DNA of 64,000 nt from contig NC_060028.1 of the NCBI RefSeq assembly GCF_021134715.1, positions 2,192,501 to 2,256,500 of the forward strand. The letters run 5' to 3'. The notes beneath the pieces were generated by a model. It saw nothing but the letters and a program-made list of their open reading frames with translations, was not told the DNA's origin and ran no database searches. Made by a program: the position numbers and the translations under genes. This document shows, piece after piece, positions 36,584-46,924 of the stretch. Every line of letters begins with the position of its first letter. The stretch's first letter is position 1. Source of the DNA: Daphnia pulex (lineage: Eukaryota > Arthropoda > Branchiopoda > Diplostraca > Daphniidae).

Positions 36584-37414
36584 TTAATAAATTTGCAAGT
36601 TTGAGAAATAAGCGGTGGTGGCATCATCAACCCAAAAAGCAATGGGGCCCGGGGATCTTGTGCCCAACATAGATACACTAAGAACAGCTTTTGGGTCGTA
36701 ATCGATGAAAACACTCGCTGTGTTATTCTTGACGGTTATGCGAAGATGATTCCAACGTTTCTCTGCAATTTTTGCTCCAGCTTCGTACTGCCCAGGGAAC
36801 TGCTCGCGCAGAGTATCGAAATGCCAGTTGGGAGGGGAAATGTATTGAATGGCTCGAACATTTCTAGGTTCTGGCGGCGGAGGATTACTTAATAACCCAT
36901 TGGTCATTCTCAAGTAGACCAGGTCGTAAGTTTCCTTATTAATATCAGGTTGTAGGCGGAAAGCAACACCTGCAAAGGCGCGACTAAATTCATCGGCGTA
37001 GCTGTTACGTTCGGCTGCAATGTCAACTTCGATAGTGCCTTCGTAGAAATAGGTCAATGGGATTCTAACGTAGGCGTTGGCTTGTACCACCCCATTAATA
37101 GCATAGTTCTTTTGATATTCGTCAGTGAAAGCCACTTTTAGTGCTGGGCGACCCAAGTAATCGGCCCGACTGACGTTCACGTTAGTTGAAAAGAACTGCT
37201 GCATAATAAAGACGGCCAATGGTGGCGGCCCTGATAACGGACACACCTCTCTCAGATTGTCCATCATCGCCTCATTTTGCTGGAAAATGGCATAACAAAC
37301 AAGAAATAAAAACACTTCCTTCAAAAGAAATAATATATTTAAAGTCAAGTTTACCATTCCGGCTGATGCGAATGCCACGCAGCAGGCAAAATAGAGAGAT
37401 AAGAGTAAAGTCAT
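36584..37414 (-). CDS. Secreted lectin-like (concanavalin A/LamG-type) protein
   Basis: Two exons: 37355-37414 and 36584-37279, in phase, 251 residues. Exon 1 is almost exactly a signal peptide, LLLSLYFACCVAFASAG, so the protein should be exported. The mature part alternates beta-strand-like segments with conserved-looking Trp, Asp and Asn residues: LTYFYEGTIEVDIAAE, FAGVAFRL, YDLVYLRMTNG, NHLRITVKNNTASVFID and PGPIAFWVDDATTAYFSNL. This is the pattern of concanavalin A-like/LamG jelly-roll domains found in secreted glycan-binding or glycosidase-related proteins. I cannot assign a substrate. A TATA box lies at 37487-37494 (minus). The gene sits within a 3.36 kb block flanked by 338 bp direct repeats. 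Confidence 0.72.
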   Translation of the reverse strand: MTLLLSLYFACCVAFASAGMVNLTLNILFLLKEVFLFLVCYAIFQQNEAMMDNLREVCPLSGPPPLAVFIMQQFFSTNVNVSRADYLGRPALKVAFTDEYQKNYAINGVVQANAYVRIPLTYFYEGTIEVDIAAERNSYADEFSRAFAGVAFRLQPDINKETYDLVYLRMTNGLLSNPPPPEPRNVRAIQYISPPNWHFDTLREQFPGQYEAGAKIAEKRWNHLRITVKNNTASVFIDYDPKAVLSVSMLGTRSPGPIAFWVDDATTAYFSNLQIY

Positions 37415-37486
37415 TTCTATTGGTTAATATATTTATTGAAATATTTCGTGGAAGCGGGGTTTCGATAAATTCGGCTTGTTTCTGGC

Positions 37487-37494
37487 CTTTTATA
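37487..37494 (-). promoter_or_regulatory. TATA box of the lectin-like gene
   Basis: TATAAAAG on the minus strand, about 73 bp upstream of the ATG at 37414. Spacing allows a transcription start near 37460 and a short 5' leader. A strong TATA box fits a regulated, tissue-specific gene. The 338 bp repeat copy 2 begins 12 bp further upstream. Confidence 0.6.
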
Positions 37495-37505
37495 GCCACG
37501 GAAGA

Positions 37506-37843
37506 CAACTACACGACAGATGGGCAAAAGTTTGCGTCAATAACTGAAATGGGGTTTCAATAGCTATGTTTATTCAACTATTATTTGTTGGATTTCTTTC
37601 ACCTAACACAGCGCACATGAATGCATGATAAGAGAACATGTGGCTCCACGTATAATCTGTGTGTATTGTGGCTAAGAAATGACGTGTAGACTCGTGTTGA
37701 TTTACCACCACACATTTTATAGCAGCTGTGTTGGCATTATAAATTATTATAATGCCAATATATATTTTATAGCAACTGCTATTAACCAAACCACAAGCCA
37801 AACTAAACTGAAAACGAAACATACTTTGGGGGTAGGGTGAGCA
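37506..37843 (+). repeat. 338 bp direct repeat, copy 2
   Basis: The second copy of the 34481-34818 repeat, same orientation and length, ending GGGTGAGCA. It is followed by C and then CTCG (37845-37848), a possible 4 bp target-site duplicate of CTCG at 34477-34480 just before copy 1. Confidence 0.9.
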
Positions 37844-37854
37844 CCTCGGTGAAC

Positions 37855-39850
37855 CTCTCACTCCTTCCTACTACAATTACAATTACCTATCGTGATAGAC
37901 CGACACTCTTAGCAGAGTGGCGAGAGCTAGAAGGATGACTAATTTTCCGGATAACGATGGCAGGGGCAGGAACTCGTTACTGCCCAACGTGGACATAAAT
38001 TGAAGGACGCGAATCGGATCCCATGTGGAATCGTAACGGGGCCTTGGCGGGTTCTGATTGTAGCATCCTCTCAGAAGTTTAATTATGAGCCGGTGTTGCC
38101 CGATCGGTGAACCATCGATGGACGGCAGAGTCGTTGACAACATTGAGCGGTGTAAATTTATAGTGCTGTATGATTTACCGGATGCGTGGAGGTGAGCAAG
38201 GTAAGCTGACACTAAGGCTAGATCACTGCACAGGGGATCGAAATTCCGTTCCACACACCAATTTCCCCAATTGACCCAGGCGGACTCGTAGGCAGCGTTT
38301 GTATTGCCACGGCTCCCAGCCAGGAAAAGCTCGATAGCCGATCGCGAAAAGCCCCGCACGTCGTAAGATCGCCTGAGAGTTTCCAAGCGGCTAGATTCAG
38401 AGCGCCGGATCGGAGCAGGGGTGAGGTTCGCCCCACGCTGATGTTAGTAGCGTTGGCGACGGACGCTGGAGCCGGGGAATGTCGGCTGCGTGCTCCAATA
38501 AAACCGGAAACCAGGGTTGGCCTGTCCAGATGGGCAGATTAGTATAATCGACGCTTTCTCCCGCCGGAGTTTTTCAAGGCATTTAAAAATTACGGAAAAG
38601 GGGGGAAACGCATAGCCGCAAATATCTTTCCAACTGACGGAAAAAGCGTTGGCCGCGACGGCCCCGGGCTGGGGCCCCCATGAAATAAACTGGGGTAGCT
38701 GATTGTTCCAAGACGCGGCGAACAGATCAGTGTCCATCTTCCATATTTACGATATTAAAGAGAACATATTTGCGTCTAGACGCCAGTCGCTGGCGTCGGC
38801 CTCGGCTCTAGATTCACGATCCGCTATTGTATTGAGTTCCTCCGCAAGATGGACCGCTTCCACCGAAATATTCCTCGCCTCACACCAAGCCGAAATGGCC
38901 TTGGCGGTGGCTGTGAGAGCGGCTGATCTCGTTCCGCCGCAATTATTAACGTAACTTACGGCTGTCGAATTATCCAAGAATATTCGAACGGCAATGCCCG
39001 ACTCTTTCGCCAAAAGGACTGGATCGCAAAGAACGCGCCCAGGAGTTCTAATTCGTTGATATGTTTATCTTTATCTTGCAACGTCCAAGGGCCCCGCGTT
39101 GTAATCCCGTTGCATACCGCTCCCCACCCTGTCAGCGATGCATCCGAGAAAATCTCGAAATCTGGGTCGCGCGGAAAAAACATTTTTCCGTTTGCTTTCT
39201 CAATGTTGGCCACCCACCAGTTGAGGTCTAGCCGGGCGCCAGGTGATAAGCAAACTTCCGCTTCCAAGTTAAAGTCGACCCGCTGCGCATTTAAAATATA
39301 AAAACGCTGAAGGCTGCGATAATGTGCCTGCGCGAATGGGATGGCCGGAATCGCCCCAAAAAAGTTTTCCTGTATCGAGGCCAGGGTTCGTAAGGATACT
39401 CTACCTTCGGATAGAGCACCTTCACACATCCTCTTGACTGCTTACGCCTTGCTGCTAGGGAGCGAGAAAGAAGGGTCGGTCGAGTCAACGATCAAGCCTA
39501 AATATCGTCTGAGTCGGGACGACGATCGATTTTTCCCAATTGATCAGGAAGCCGAGCGATTGGAGGAGGTCAATAACCGTATTGACGTCCGCTTTCAGCC
39601 CAATCTTCGACTCGTTCAAAATCAGAATATCATCTAAATAGATGACCAGCCTGATGCCTTGTCGACGTAAAAAGGCCATGACCGTTTTCAGAATTTTAGT
39701 GAAAATTCTGGGCGCGGGCGCGAGGCCAAAGGCCATGCAACTAAACTAAAAAACGCGCTCTTTCCAACGAAATCGCAAGTATTTGTGGTGCGATTTTTTA
39801 ACCGCCACCGTAAAATACGCATCTTTCAGATCTACTTTCGCCCCTGATCA
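37855..39850 (-). mobile_element. Decayed DIRS-like (tyrosine-recombinase) retrotransposon
   Basis: Reading on the minus strand from ~39850: reverse transcriptase (KVDLKDAYF, then AFGLAPAPRIFTK and the catalytic YLDDIL) with an in-frame TAG near 39750. A frameshift and a TAA near 39450 lead into RNase H (FEIFSDASLTGWGAVCNG, INELELLGA). Another frameshift precedes FLDNSTAVSYVNNCGG near 38960, and a TAA lies near 38745. After a connector there is the N-terminal part of a tyrosine recombinase (AYESAWVNWGNWC...LVILLALATLLRVS, about 37885-38400), cut off at the first catalytic Arg region. RT, RNase H and tyrosine recombinase in this order define DIRS-like elements. The 3' end carries the inverted repeat shared with 33943-33984; the 5' end is lost at ~39850. 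It is a dead copy. Confidence 0.85.
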
Positions 39851-40890
39851 AGATAACCGTAATAATACAGTAAGCGTTTTTTTCATCTTGTTCAGTGCAA
39901 ATAAGTGCAAAAAAGTAATCATTCAATTAAAAAGGCATAATAAAGGCTAAAGGAACGTGCTAGTTAAAACGCTATAGCCTACAAGACACGGTGCACTTTA
40001 ATGTCAAAAGAAATCATCGCGGAAATGTGTAAACTAATCAGTGAATAAAACATAAAAATAAGAAAATCACAAATCAGTGATTGAAAGGAGGGTGATATTT
40101 TATACAAGAAAAAAACATTTTCGGTGGTTCTTGTATTTAAAAAATCAATTGAGAGACAGATAGTACACGAGTGACGGTAAACACACTCTTGTGTAAAATT
40201 AGAAGCAATGTAGGAAGGCAGGACACTAATTAAAATTTTATAACAGAAACTCTATAAACTAAAAAATATAATTGGCGCAGGAATACACAGGTAGAAAGAT
40301 GAAAAATTTCAATGTCACGGTATCAGGTTGATCCTTATAATTCAGTGAACTTTCTTGTTTAAAAAATATAACTTAACGTTGTTTTGTTAATTAATATGCG
40401 GTGATTGCAGTACTTAAAAAATAATCGACCCGGGGGAAGAAAAGCCTTCAAAAAGTGAAACGATTCACGGATCCTTTTTTTAAGTAGTATCAGGATGGCA
40501 ATATTTCCTATGTTCATGATTTTTTTTGTTATCCTAATGAATTTCCGTTAATTCTCTCAGAAATAAGAGGGTGAACGGTGAACCATGCGCAGCCAGTTCT
40601 GCATAAAACGGGAGTCCCGTCGGTTAATTAGTTGAAATCTTTCTTGTATCTTTTTTGTTTTATTTACGCGTTACGTGGGAATCAATCAGCAGAAAAGGTG
40701 ATTCACGTTGCTGGTCGATGTTTATTCAAGGTCGTAAACAACCCCTCCAAGGCTCATACCCCATTTTGACTTCTGAGAACTCCGGCTCAACCTTCATCAG
40801 CCAAACAAGGTCAAGGGGGGAGACTGAGGCTGAGGGTGACTCAGTTTGTTATTGTAAATGAAACTATGTAATTTACACGCTTTAAATCAT

Positions 40891-40938
40891 AACGCAACAT
40901 ATTTATTGTGTTTTGTAAACACAACAAATACGTTGCGT
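40891..40938. repeat. Imperfect 22 bp stem hairpin
   Basis: Arms 40891-40912 and 40917-40938 are near-perfect inverted copies (AACGCAACATATTTATTGTG against CACAACAAATACGTTGCGTT) with a 4 bp loop. There is no poly-T tract right after it and no nearby gene, so a terminator role is unlikely; it may be a MITE relic. Confidence 0.7.
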
Positions 40939-41424
40939 TTTTCAAAATTATGTTTTACCATAAACAAGTTTTAAAAACTATTCGTCCAAAATGATACGAA
41001 ATTTTATAAAATCCTCCAGAATTAATATAACCTAGCTTACTTTAATTAAACTGGTTTTGTTGGATCAAAACATGGCAAAATTTAAAAAAAACGAGAAATT
41101 ATTTTCGTGTAGTAAACAAATTTCCAATCGAGGTTTATTTTATTACGAAAACAAATTTAAAAATAAATTTTGTGATAACGCCCCATATTACAACTTACAG
41201 GGTCGTTATTTTACATAGCATTCATGTTGAATGTTGATTTAGAAAGGCTACCATTTTTTAAAACTTTGGTAGTTAATATCATGGTCATATGCTATTTTTT
41301 TAAATTTTTATTTTATGAAAATAAATCGCAAACATCCCTTGCTAACGTATTTGACAATTCTACACAGCATTTATTTGGATTCAAAAAGGCTTCCAAAATT
41401 CGTCACCAGATGGGGCTTTTATCA

Positions 41425-41464
41425 CTGACAGGGCAATAGCCCTGTATGGCTATTGCCCTGTCAG
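41425..41464. repeat. Perfect 17 bp stem hairpin
   Basis: CTGACAGGGCAATAGCC at 41425-41441 pairs perfectly with 41448-41464 across a 6 bp loop CTGTAT. It is GC-richer than its surroundings. No gene is adjacent. Confidence 0.85.
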
Positions 41465-41487
41465 ACCGGCATGGCAATAGATTTCAC

Positions 41488-41561
41488 GAGCTTCTTTCAA
41501 CCAATGAAAGTTATTCAAATTTCCGCCAATTTTAAAAGTTGAAGATGTAGCTGATATTTAA
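41488..41561 (+). repeat. 74 bp dispersed repeat, copy 2
   Basis: Matches 25868-25941, same orientation, few substitutions. It begins just after the perfect hairpin at 41425-41464. Confidence 0.7.
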
Positions 41562-42457
41562 CAAGCGATCCACGACTCAAGTAGACCATAATCCCGGAGC
41601 AGCTTTCCAGATCTAAATCCGGAAAAAGGCCTTAAAAATCTTAAAAAAATATTATCATGTTCGTCTTTGCACGCCGGATTTACCTGCGTTTGCAAAAAGA
41701 CGAAATTTTCACCCGTTTACGAAATATTAAGAGTTAAAGTTAGGGTTTTTGAATTTTGTCAGAAATGGGGAGTACTTTGACATCGCTTTTCTGAAAAGCG
41801 GGGAAGCAAAAGCAAAAACTTATTTTTTAAAAAGGTTTATTACCATCTCAACCACCAAAATCCAAAAGAAATTTCTTATCTGGATTTTATTGGTTGAGAT
41901 ATGACTAATTTTACTGAGAGGCTCATTTTTCCCTTTTCCCTCTCTGCCTGGTAGCCATTTTTTTTACACTCCGTCGCGCCCCTTGCGGAAGCCAGCTTGA
42001 TTCCACTAAATATTAAGGCCGATATGACTTCTATGGGTCTAAAATTAAGGCCAACAGATAAATCCTTGTGCTTAACATAGGGCGCGCTGGTTGAATAAAC
42101 CTGTGGAAAGGATGGGTTTTATCGCAGGGATCAAGTCATTCGCTTTTAAATCATCGTACGAAGATGTCATCTGTTAACATAACCGAGATAATGAATCTTC
42201 TTTATTCTATGGAGACCGTTTCCAAAGTTGCGATGCAGCCGAAAGGTGGTTTCTCTTACGTTTTCGAGCCAGATCCTAATCCCTAAAAACACATTTCGAA
42301 GAGGCAAATTAATAAAGGCAAAACTGTCAATAATAGGCCCAAAACGACCATTCTAATTTGTCAACACGGTAGTCGGTAGTCATTTAAATTATTTATTTCT
42401 ATGAAATAACGTGAAATAGGAGTTATTATTACATAAAATATGTAGCTATCGAAAGAT

Positions 42458-42542
42458 GGTAATCTGCATGAATGGTTTTCAAAATTTTGAGCAGCCATGC
42501 ATGAATTCATGCAGAATACCGTCATGCGTCATGCAGATTACC
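42458..42542. mobile_element. 85 bp foldback element
   Basis: Perfect 14 bp terminal inverted repeats GGTAATCTGCATGA (42458-42471) and its complement (42529-42542), with an internal 14 bp palindrome GCATGAATTCATGC near 42499-42512. It looks like a tiny MITE or foldback element. Confidence 0.6.
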
Positions 42543-42684
42543 GACACCCTGATATCTGCTGTATACCAAAATTTTTATTTTGAACTAGATCACAAGATAT
42601 TTTCACTCACCAGATATTTTCGCTTTTTTCCGTCGAAAACAGGGGTGCAAACATCAGTGGCCTCACGGCTTGCTCTGTAAGTAT

Positions 42685-44059
42685 AAATGTAAATTAAACT
42701 AAGTTATTTAACAGATTATAGAGCAAAAACTTACGCTAGCTTAGGATACAATTCTGATGATATTTCTTCGGTCTTAAGACTTTCTCTGTATGTAATAGAG
42801 ACTCCAGTTAGACAAGGTTACTTAAGAGAACTATTTAGAGAAAAAACTTACGCTTGCTGTGGATACAAAGAATCTGAAATCACTGGGGATGTTCTTGACC
42901 CAGTAATAATTACTCTTACTTTGGTATACATCTTGTTGGAAAGGATTTGAAAACGACAAGATAAAAAAGGACTGGACACAGGGAAAATTTTCCGCCCATC
43001 TTCTTTCTTGAAAATTCCATAAATTTTGCCATTCTACTAATCCCTTATTTTTGTAACTTAAACAAACCTCTTCTGGCTCTTCTGAAAAAAACGTAACATG
43101 GAATGTTTACAAATTGAAAAGTCTGAGATTGAAGGAAAATGTTGAATTGAGGGCGACCTTTAGTTTTAGTTGAAAATCCTGTAATCTCGGCCAATTCAAG
43201 ATTAAAGCTGACCTGCTCAGATGGAATTCTGTTGAGCAGCTCCATGGAGATAGGTAAAGGAAAACAAGTAAAGGTAAACAAAGAGGCCTTTCCCTCAGTT
43301 TTTCTTTTCGCAAGACTGTACAATCACAGTGTGTATTTTACTAGATTTATGTGGGTATGAACAGTTTATGTTTAAATGTAAATTAAACTAAGTTATTTAA
43401 CAGATTATGGAGCAAAAACTTACGCTGGCTTAGGATACAATTCTGATGAGATTTCTTCGGTCTTAAGACTTTCTCTGTATGTAATAGAGACTCCAGTTAG
43501 ACAAGGTTACTTAAGAGAACTATTTAGAGAAAAAACTTACGCTTGCTGTGGATACAAAGAATCTGAAATCACTGGGGATGTTCTTGACCCAGTAATAATT
43601 ACTCTTACTTTGGTATACATCTTGTTGGAAAGGATTTGAAAACGACAAGATAAAAATGACTGGACTCAGGGAAAATTTTCCGCCCATCTTCTTTCTTGAA
43701 AATTCCATAAATTTTGCCATTCCACTAATCCCTCATTTTTGTAACTTAAACAAACCTCTTCTGGCTCTTCTAAAAAAAAGTAACATGGAATGTTTACAAA
43801 TTGAAAAGTCTGAGATTGAAGGAAAATGTTGAATTGAGGGCGACCTTTAGTTTTAGTTGAAAATCCTGTAACCTCGGCCCATTCAAGATTCAAGCTGACC
43901 TGCTCAGATGGAATTCTGTTGAGCAGCTCCATGGAGATAGGTAAAGGAAAACAAGTAAAGGTAAACAAAGAGGCCTTTCCCTCAGTTTTTCTTTTCGCAA
44001 GACTGTACAATCACACTGTGTATTTTACTAGATTTATATGGGTATGAACAGTTTATGTT
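42685..44059. repeat. Two contiguous ~688 bp tandem repeat units
   Basis: Unit 1 is about 42685-43372 and unit 2 about 43373-44059; they share almost all bases, with scattered substitutions. Each contains two sequences that look like minus-strand exon ends followed by GTAAGT donors (near 42733 and 42851, and the same in unit 2), plus a short coding-looking stretch (ELLNRIPSEQVS). They may derive from an unrecognised gene. The unit end next to 44060 also contains diverged mtIF2 3' flanking sequence (CAAGACTGTACA...). Confidence 0.8.
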
Positions 44060-44390
44060 TAAAAAACCCGGATCGCAGTCGATAAATTGAGGAACCTCTC
44101 TCATTTCACCGACGAGTTTGGCACAGGGAAGGCGGGAACACATTGTAGACTTACGTCGTAAAGTCATATTGCACATTCAACCTCTTTTTCAATGGTGTCA
44201 ACTTTGTTTTTTGAAGGTGCATTGTGGAAGCAGCTAAAGCTTCATATGGAATCTTCAGCATCAGCAAAAGAATGCAGCCTTTTTCAACTTCCTTTTTGAA
44301 ACAATGACCTAGATTGACATGTTCATCTGAAATTGGTATACAAGTTTTTAAGTTATAATCATCAAACTTACATCCCACCCAGGTAAATTA
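44060..44390 (-). pseudogene. Inverted partial genomic copy of mtIF2 (end of exon 10, intron 10, exon 11)
   Basis: The minus strand matches 22466-22794. It includes the exon 10 end with its GTAAGTTT donor, most of the intron sequence (CTTGTATACCAATTTCAGATG) and the last exon, ending in a diverged REVPQFIDCDPGF. Because the intron is kept, this is a DNA-level duplication and not a retrocopy. The frame is damaged by deletions, and the original TGA stop is altered to a run of T. The two 688 bp tandem units follow directly. Confidence 0.88.
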
Positions 44391-44407
44391 TGTTTACACT
44401 ATTTCTA

Positions 44408-45225
44408 GAAGTTGACCAAAAGCAATTCACAAATGTTTTACAAAAGGAAGAGGTATAACTGCTGGAACTTTCTTAACGGATGCTTACAATGAATTTAGGA
44501 GAGTGAAAACTCAGCAACTCTACTCGCTGTCATCTGCAATTAACCAATTGTTAATGTTAGATTTTAGTTTCTAATTTCTTGAACATTAGGTGCATTTTAA
44601 CTGAATTGCAGTGATCTGCCAAGTTTTTAGCAAGGATTTAAATAGGTCCTAATAGAGAAATTTCCAAATATTTTCTATCTGCAGCATGTAATCGATCCAT
44701 ACTCAAAGGCAAGTTCACCGTGTTTTTCCCAAGCTTACCGTGTATTGAAACATCAGTAGTCAGTGGACTTTGGGATAATAATCTTTTTTTCAAGTACCAA
44801 TATCATAAAATTTCCTTTTTGCATAGATTACTTGATGTTATGATGATAATGATGTTTTGAAGCACAAATAATTAGATAACCATTCAACGAAAGTATACCC
44901 TTAAAAGTTTTTGTATTCATGTTTTACTAATGAGTTAAGTTGAGTTCAGGCTGAAGTTAAGCATTTTAGACCACAGTGATCTAATTTTGTATTCAAAGAA
45001 GTTGACCAAAAGCAATTCACAAATGTTTTACAAAAGGAAGAGGTAACTGCAGGGAATTTCTTGTTGGATGCTTACTATGAATTTAGGAGAACGAAAACTC
45101 AGCTATTCTACTCGCTGTCATCTGCAATTGTTTAATAGATGTTAGTTTCTAATTTCTTTAAAGTTATATGCATTTTACCTGAATTGCAGTATTCTGCCAA
45201 GTTTTTTGCGAGATTCCCAATTTCT
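44408..45225. repeat. ~225 bp direct repeat pair
   Basis: Segment 44408-44640 recurs at 44998-45225 (starting GAAGTTGACCAAAAGCAATT). Each carries, on the minus strand, a short exon starting ATGACAGCGAGTAG after a CAG acceptor. The second copy directly follows the K/E-rich exon; a third, diverged relic of the same short exon is at about 58044-58065 on the plus strand. Confidence 0.75.
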
Positions 45226-45600
45226 TTCTCTGTAACGTTAGGTCTCGTTTTCGAGCGTTTGGCGGCATGCTGCTTCTTTGACTTGTATTTTTCTTGAAAG
45301 TTCATCCTCCTTTTGGCTGACTTACTAGGTTCTGGTACTGCCAATTCGTTCTCAGCTGGCTTTTCTTCATTGGCCTTTGCTGCTATTTCCTTTTCTTCCT
45401 CTTTAGCTGTTTCCTTTTCTTCCTCTTTAACTGTCTCCTTTTCTTCCTCTTTAGCTGTCTCCTCTTCATTCTTGTCTTCCTTATCATCTTGTTTCTCTTT
45501 CTTATCACCATCTTCTTCGAATTGATCCCAGTATAAATAAATCCATTCTTCATCGGTCATGGTAAAAAAGTTTGCTTTTTTCGGTTGAGGATGAATAAGA
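45105..45600 (-). CDS. Lys/Glu-rich protein exon, function unknown
   Basis: An open frame from an acceptor near 45600 (CTTTTTAG) through MTDEEWIYLYWDQFEED at ~45560, then a 12-fold-like run of KEEEKET(A/V)-type repeats, then a basic end (SKSAKRRMNFQEKYKSKK) and NVTEKEIGNLAKNLAEYC. A GTAAAA donor follows at ~45180, and a short last exon at 45105-45118 would end in TAG after DDSE. I do not recognise a family. A decayed copy of the same C-terminal part lies at 57600-57990, directly upstream of a Tigger-like transposase. This unit may therefore be the N-terminal module of that transposon family, or a host gene captured by it. Coding status is uncertain. Confidence 0.45.
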
Positions 45601-46284
45601 TTTGTTTGGTGAAGTTCTTTCTAAAAAGCAATATAGAGTTAAAATAATAATTTGAATAATTTTTTAAAAATTGTGTACTCTTGTTCAGACAAATTGTGCA
45701 TCGTTAATCCCGGACATGGTTCCCTAACGGGCATATAGAGTTTTTAAAAATTTTTATTGCTTACCCAAGAAATAGAAATTTTAAACTATACCATTTACAG
45801 GTAAAAATCTCTTTTTCTTCGGCAGCATCTTCCATTTTACAGAAAATGGAATATCGTTCTTTTTTTACTATATTCTGGTCCTGTTGTGATGAAGGATATA
45901 TTATTTCGGAGGAAAAATATGCGCATTTTATACTTTTACATGCAGCCATGCGCATTCTTCTTAGCCCTTCGTCCATAGTTCCGAATTCCCAAATTCATAT
46001 TATTTAACTTATTATTTATTATTATTTGTAATAAAAATTTGATTTTATAATGATTCTAATTTTAATTTCTAATAATTGAGACATTCTGTCTTCGTCTTAA
46101 TACCTTGGATAAACTTATTAGCGCCAACAAAATTTTCAGAAAGAGCTCGTTGAGATGGATCACGTTGTTCGTTATAAAACGTGATCCTGCTGTTGAACGC
46201 GAGCAGTTGACTGGGAAGGCGGAAGATGACGGAGTCGACAGAGGACTAGATCGCTGGATGACGTCGACTTTTTCACCTTACAAA

Positions 46285-46920
46285 TTTTTTTCCGGCTGAC
46301 CGTTTTGATCTTCATCTACATTGAAAATAAAGATCGCGAATTAAAACTCTGTTGGAATAGAAATTAATAGAATTTAAAAATACCTTTTTTGCCAGGCTCC
46401 GTGGTTGGTGTTTCTGATGTTGCACAACAAAAAAATGATGATTTAAAAATAGGCAGATTGAAATCCAGCCATGAATGACAATTGTTGCAATTTCCAATTC
46501 CATTAACTTCAATTGAAAATTTTCTTCCGGTGTTGGTGTTTCCTCTTCCAACGAACTGATGTAATTTTTATACATGGCTAATTCCGAACCCACAACGACG
46601 TCGCTTTCAAGGGATTTCAGAGGCGGGTCGCTTGTTTCAGGTGAGTGAGGAATGAGATCTGGACGCTGATGTAGTTCAATCAGCTTCAAATAATGTCTTG
46701 AAATCTCTCCAACAATTTGTAAAACTACTATAAAAAAATGAAACATGGTTGAATTTTGAATTGCTATTAATTTCGTTTAAACTTTACCTTTATCGAAAAC
46801 GATTTAATTTATCCGAGCAGTGTTTCATATTCTCAATTGGCTCCCACGAGTTGAATTTTGCGTCGTAGTTATTCCATTTGGTTAAGTATATATTCCCAAG
46901 TAAATATGCTGGTACTTGTA
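46285..46920 (-). pseudogene. Chromodomain-containing protein, 5'-truncated
   Basis: The minus strand from ~46912 encodes the core of a chromodomain: YLLGNIYLTKWNNYDAKFN followed by SWEPIENMKHCSDKLNRF, with the aromatic cage-type Tyr/Trp positions of methyl-lysine readers (xYLVKWxGYxxxxxTWEPxxNL). After an intron, 46384-46735 continues with GEISRHYLKLIELHQRPDL and an acidic/Pro stretch, and a last exon near 46285-46319 ends DEDQNGQPEKNL, stop. The first strand of the chromodomain is missing exactly where a transposase remnant begins on the other strand (~46920). The chromodomain frame also meets a TAA just before the obvious donor, so the junction is unclear. Probably a broken copy of a chromobox-type gene. 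Confidence 0.6.
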
Positions 46921-46924
46921 TTTG

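Larger units (their letters stand above)
39851..42684. other. Intergenic AT-rich stretch with hairpins, no gene seen
   Basis: About 2.8 kb with no recognisable protein. It holds a long hairpin at 40891-40938, a perfect 17 bp stem hairpin at 41425-41464, the second copy of a 74 bp dispersed repeat (41488-41561) and a small inverted-repeat element at 42458-42542. Those are listed apart. Confidence 0.5.

Noticed and set aside
34481-37843. Calling the 338 bp repeats true LTRs of a retrovirus-like element
   Set aside because: They do not begin with TG, and the interior has no gag, pol or primer-binding site that I can see.
45761-45976. Possible minus-strand first exon (MDEGLRRMRMAACK...)
   Set aside because: Its donor phase gives an immediate stop when joined to the K/E-rich exon, and it matches no family.
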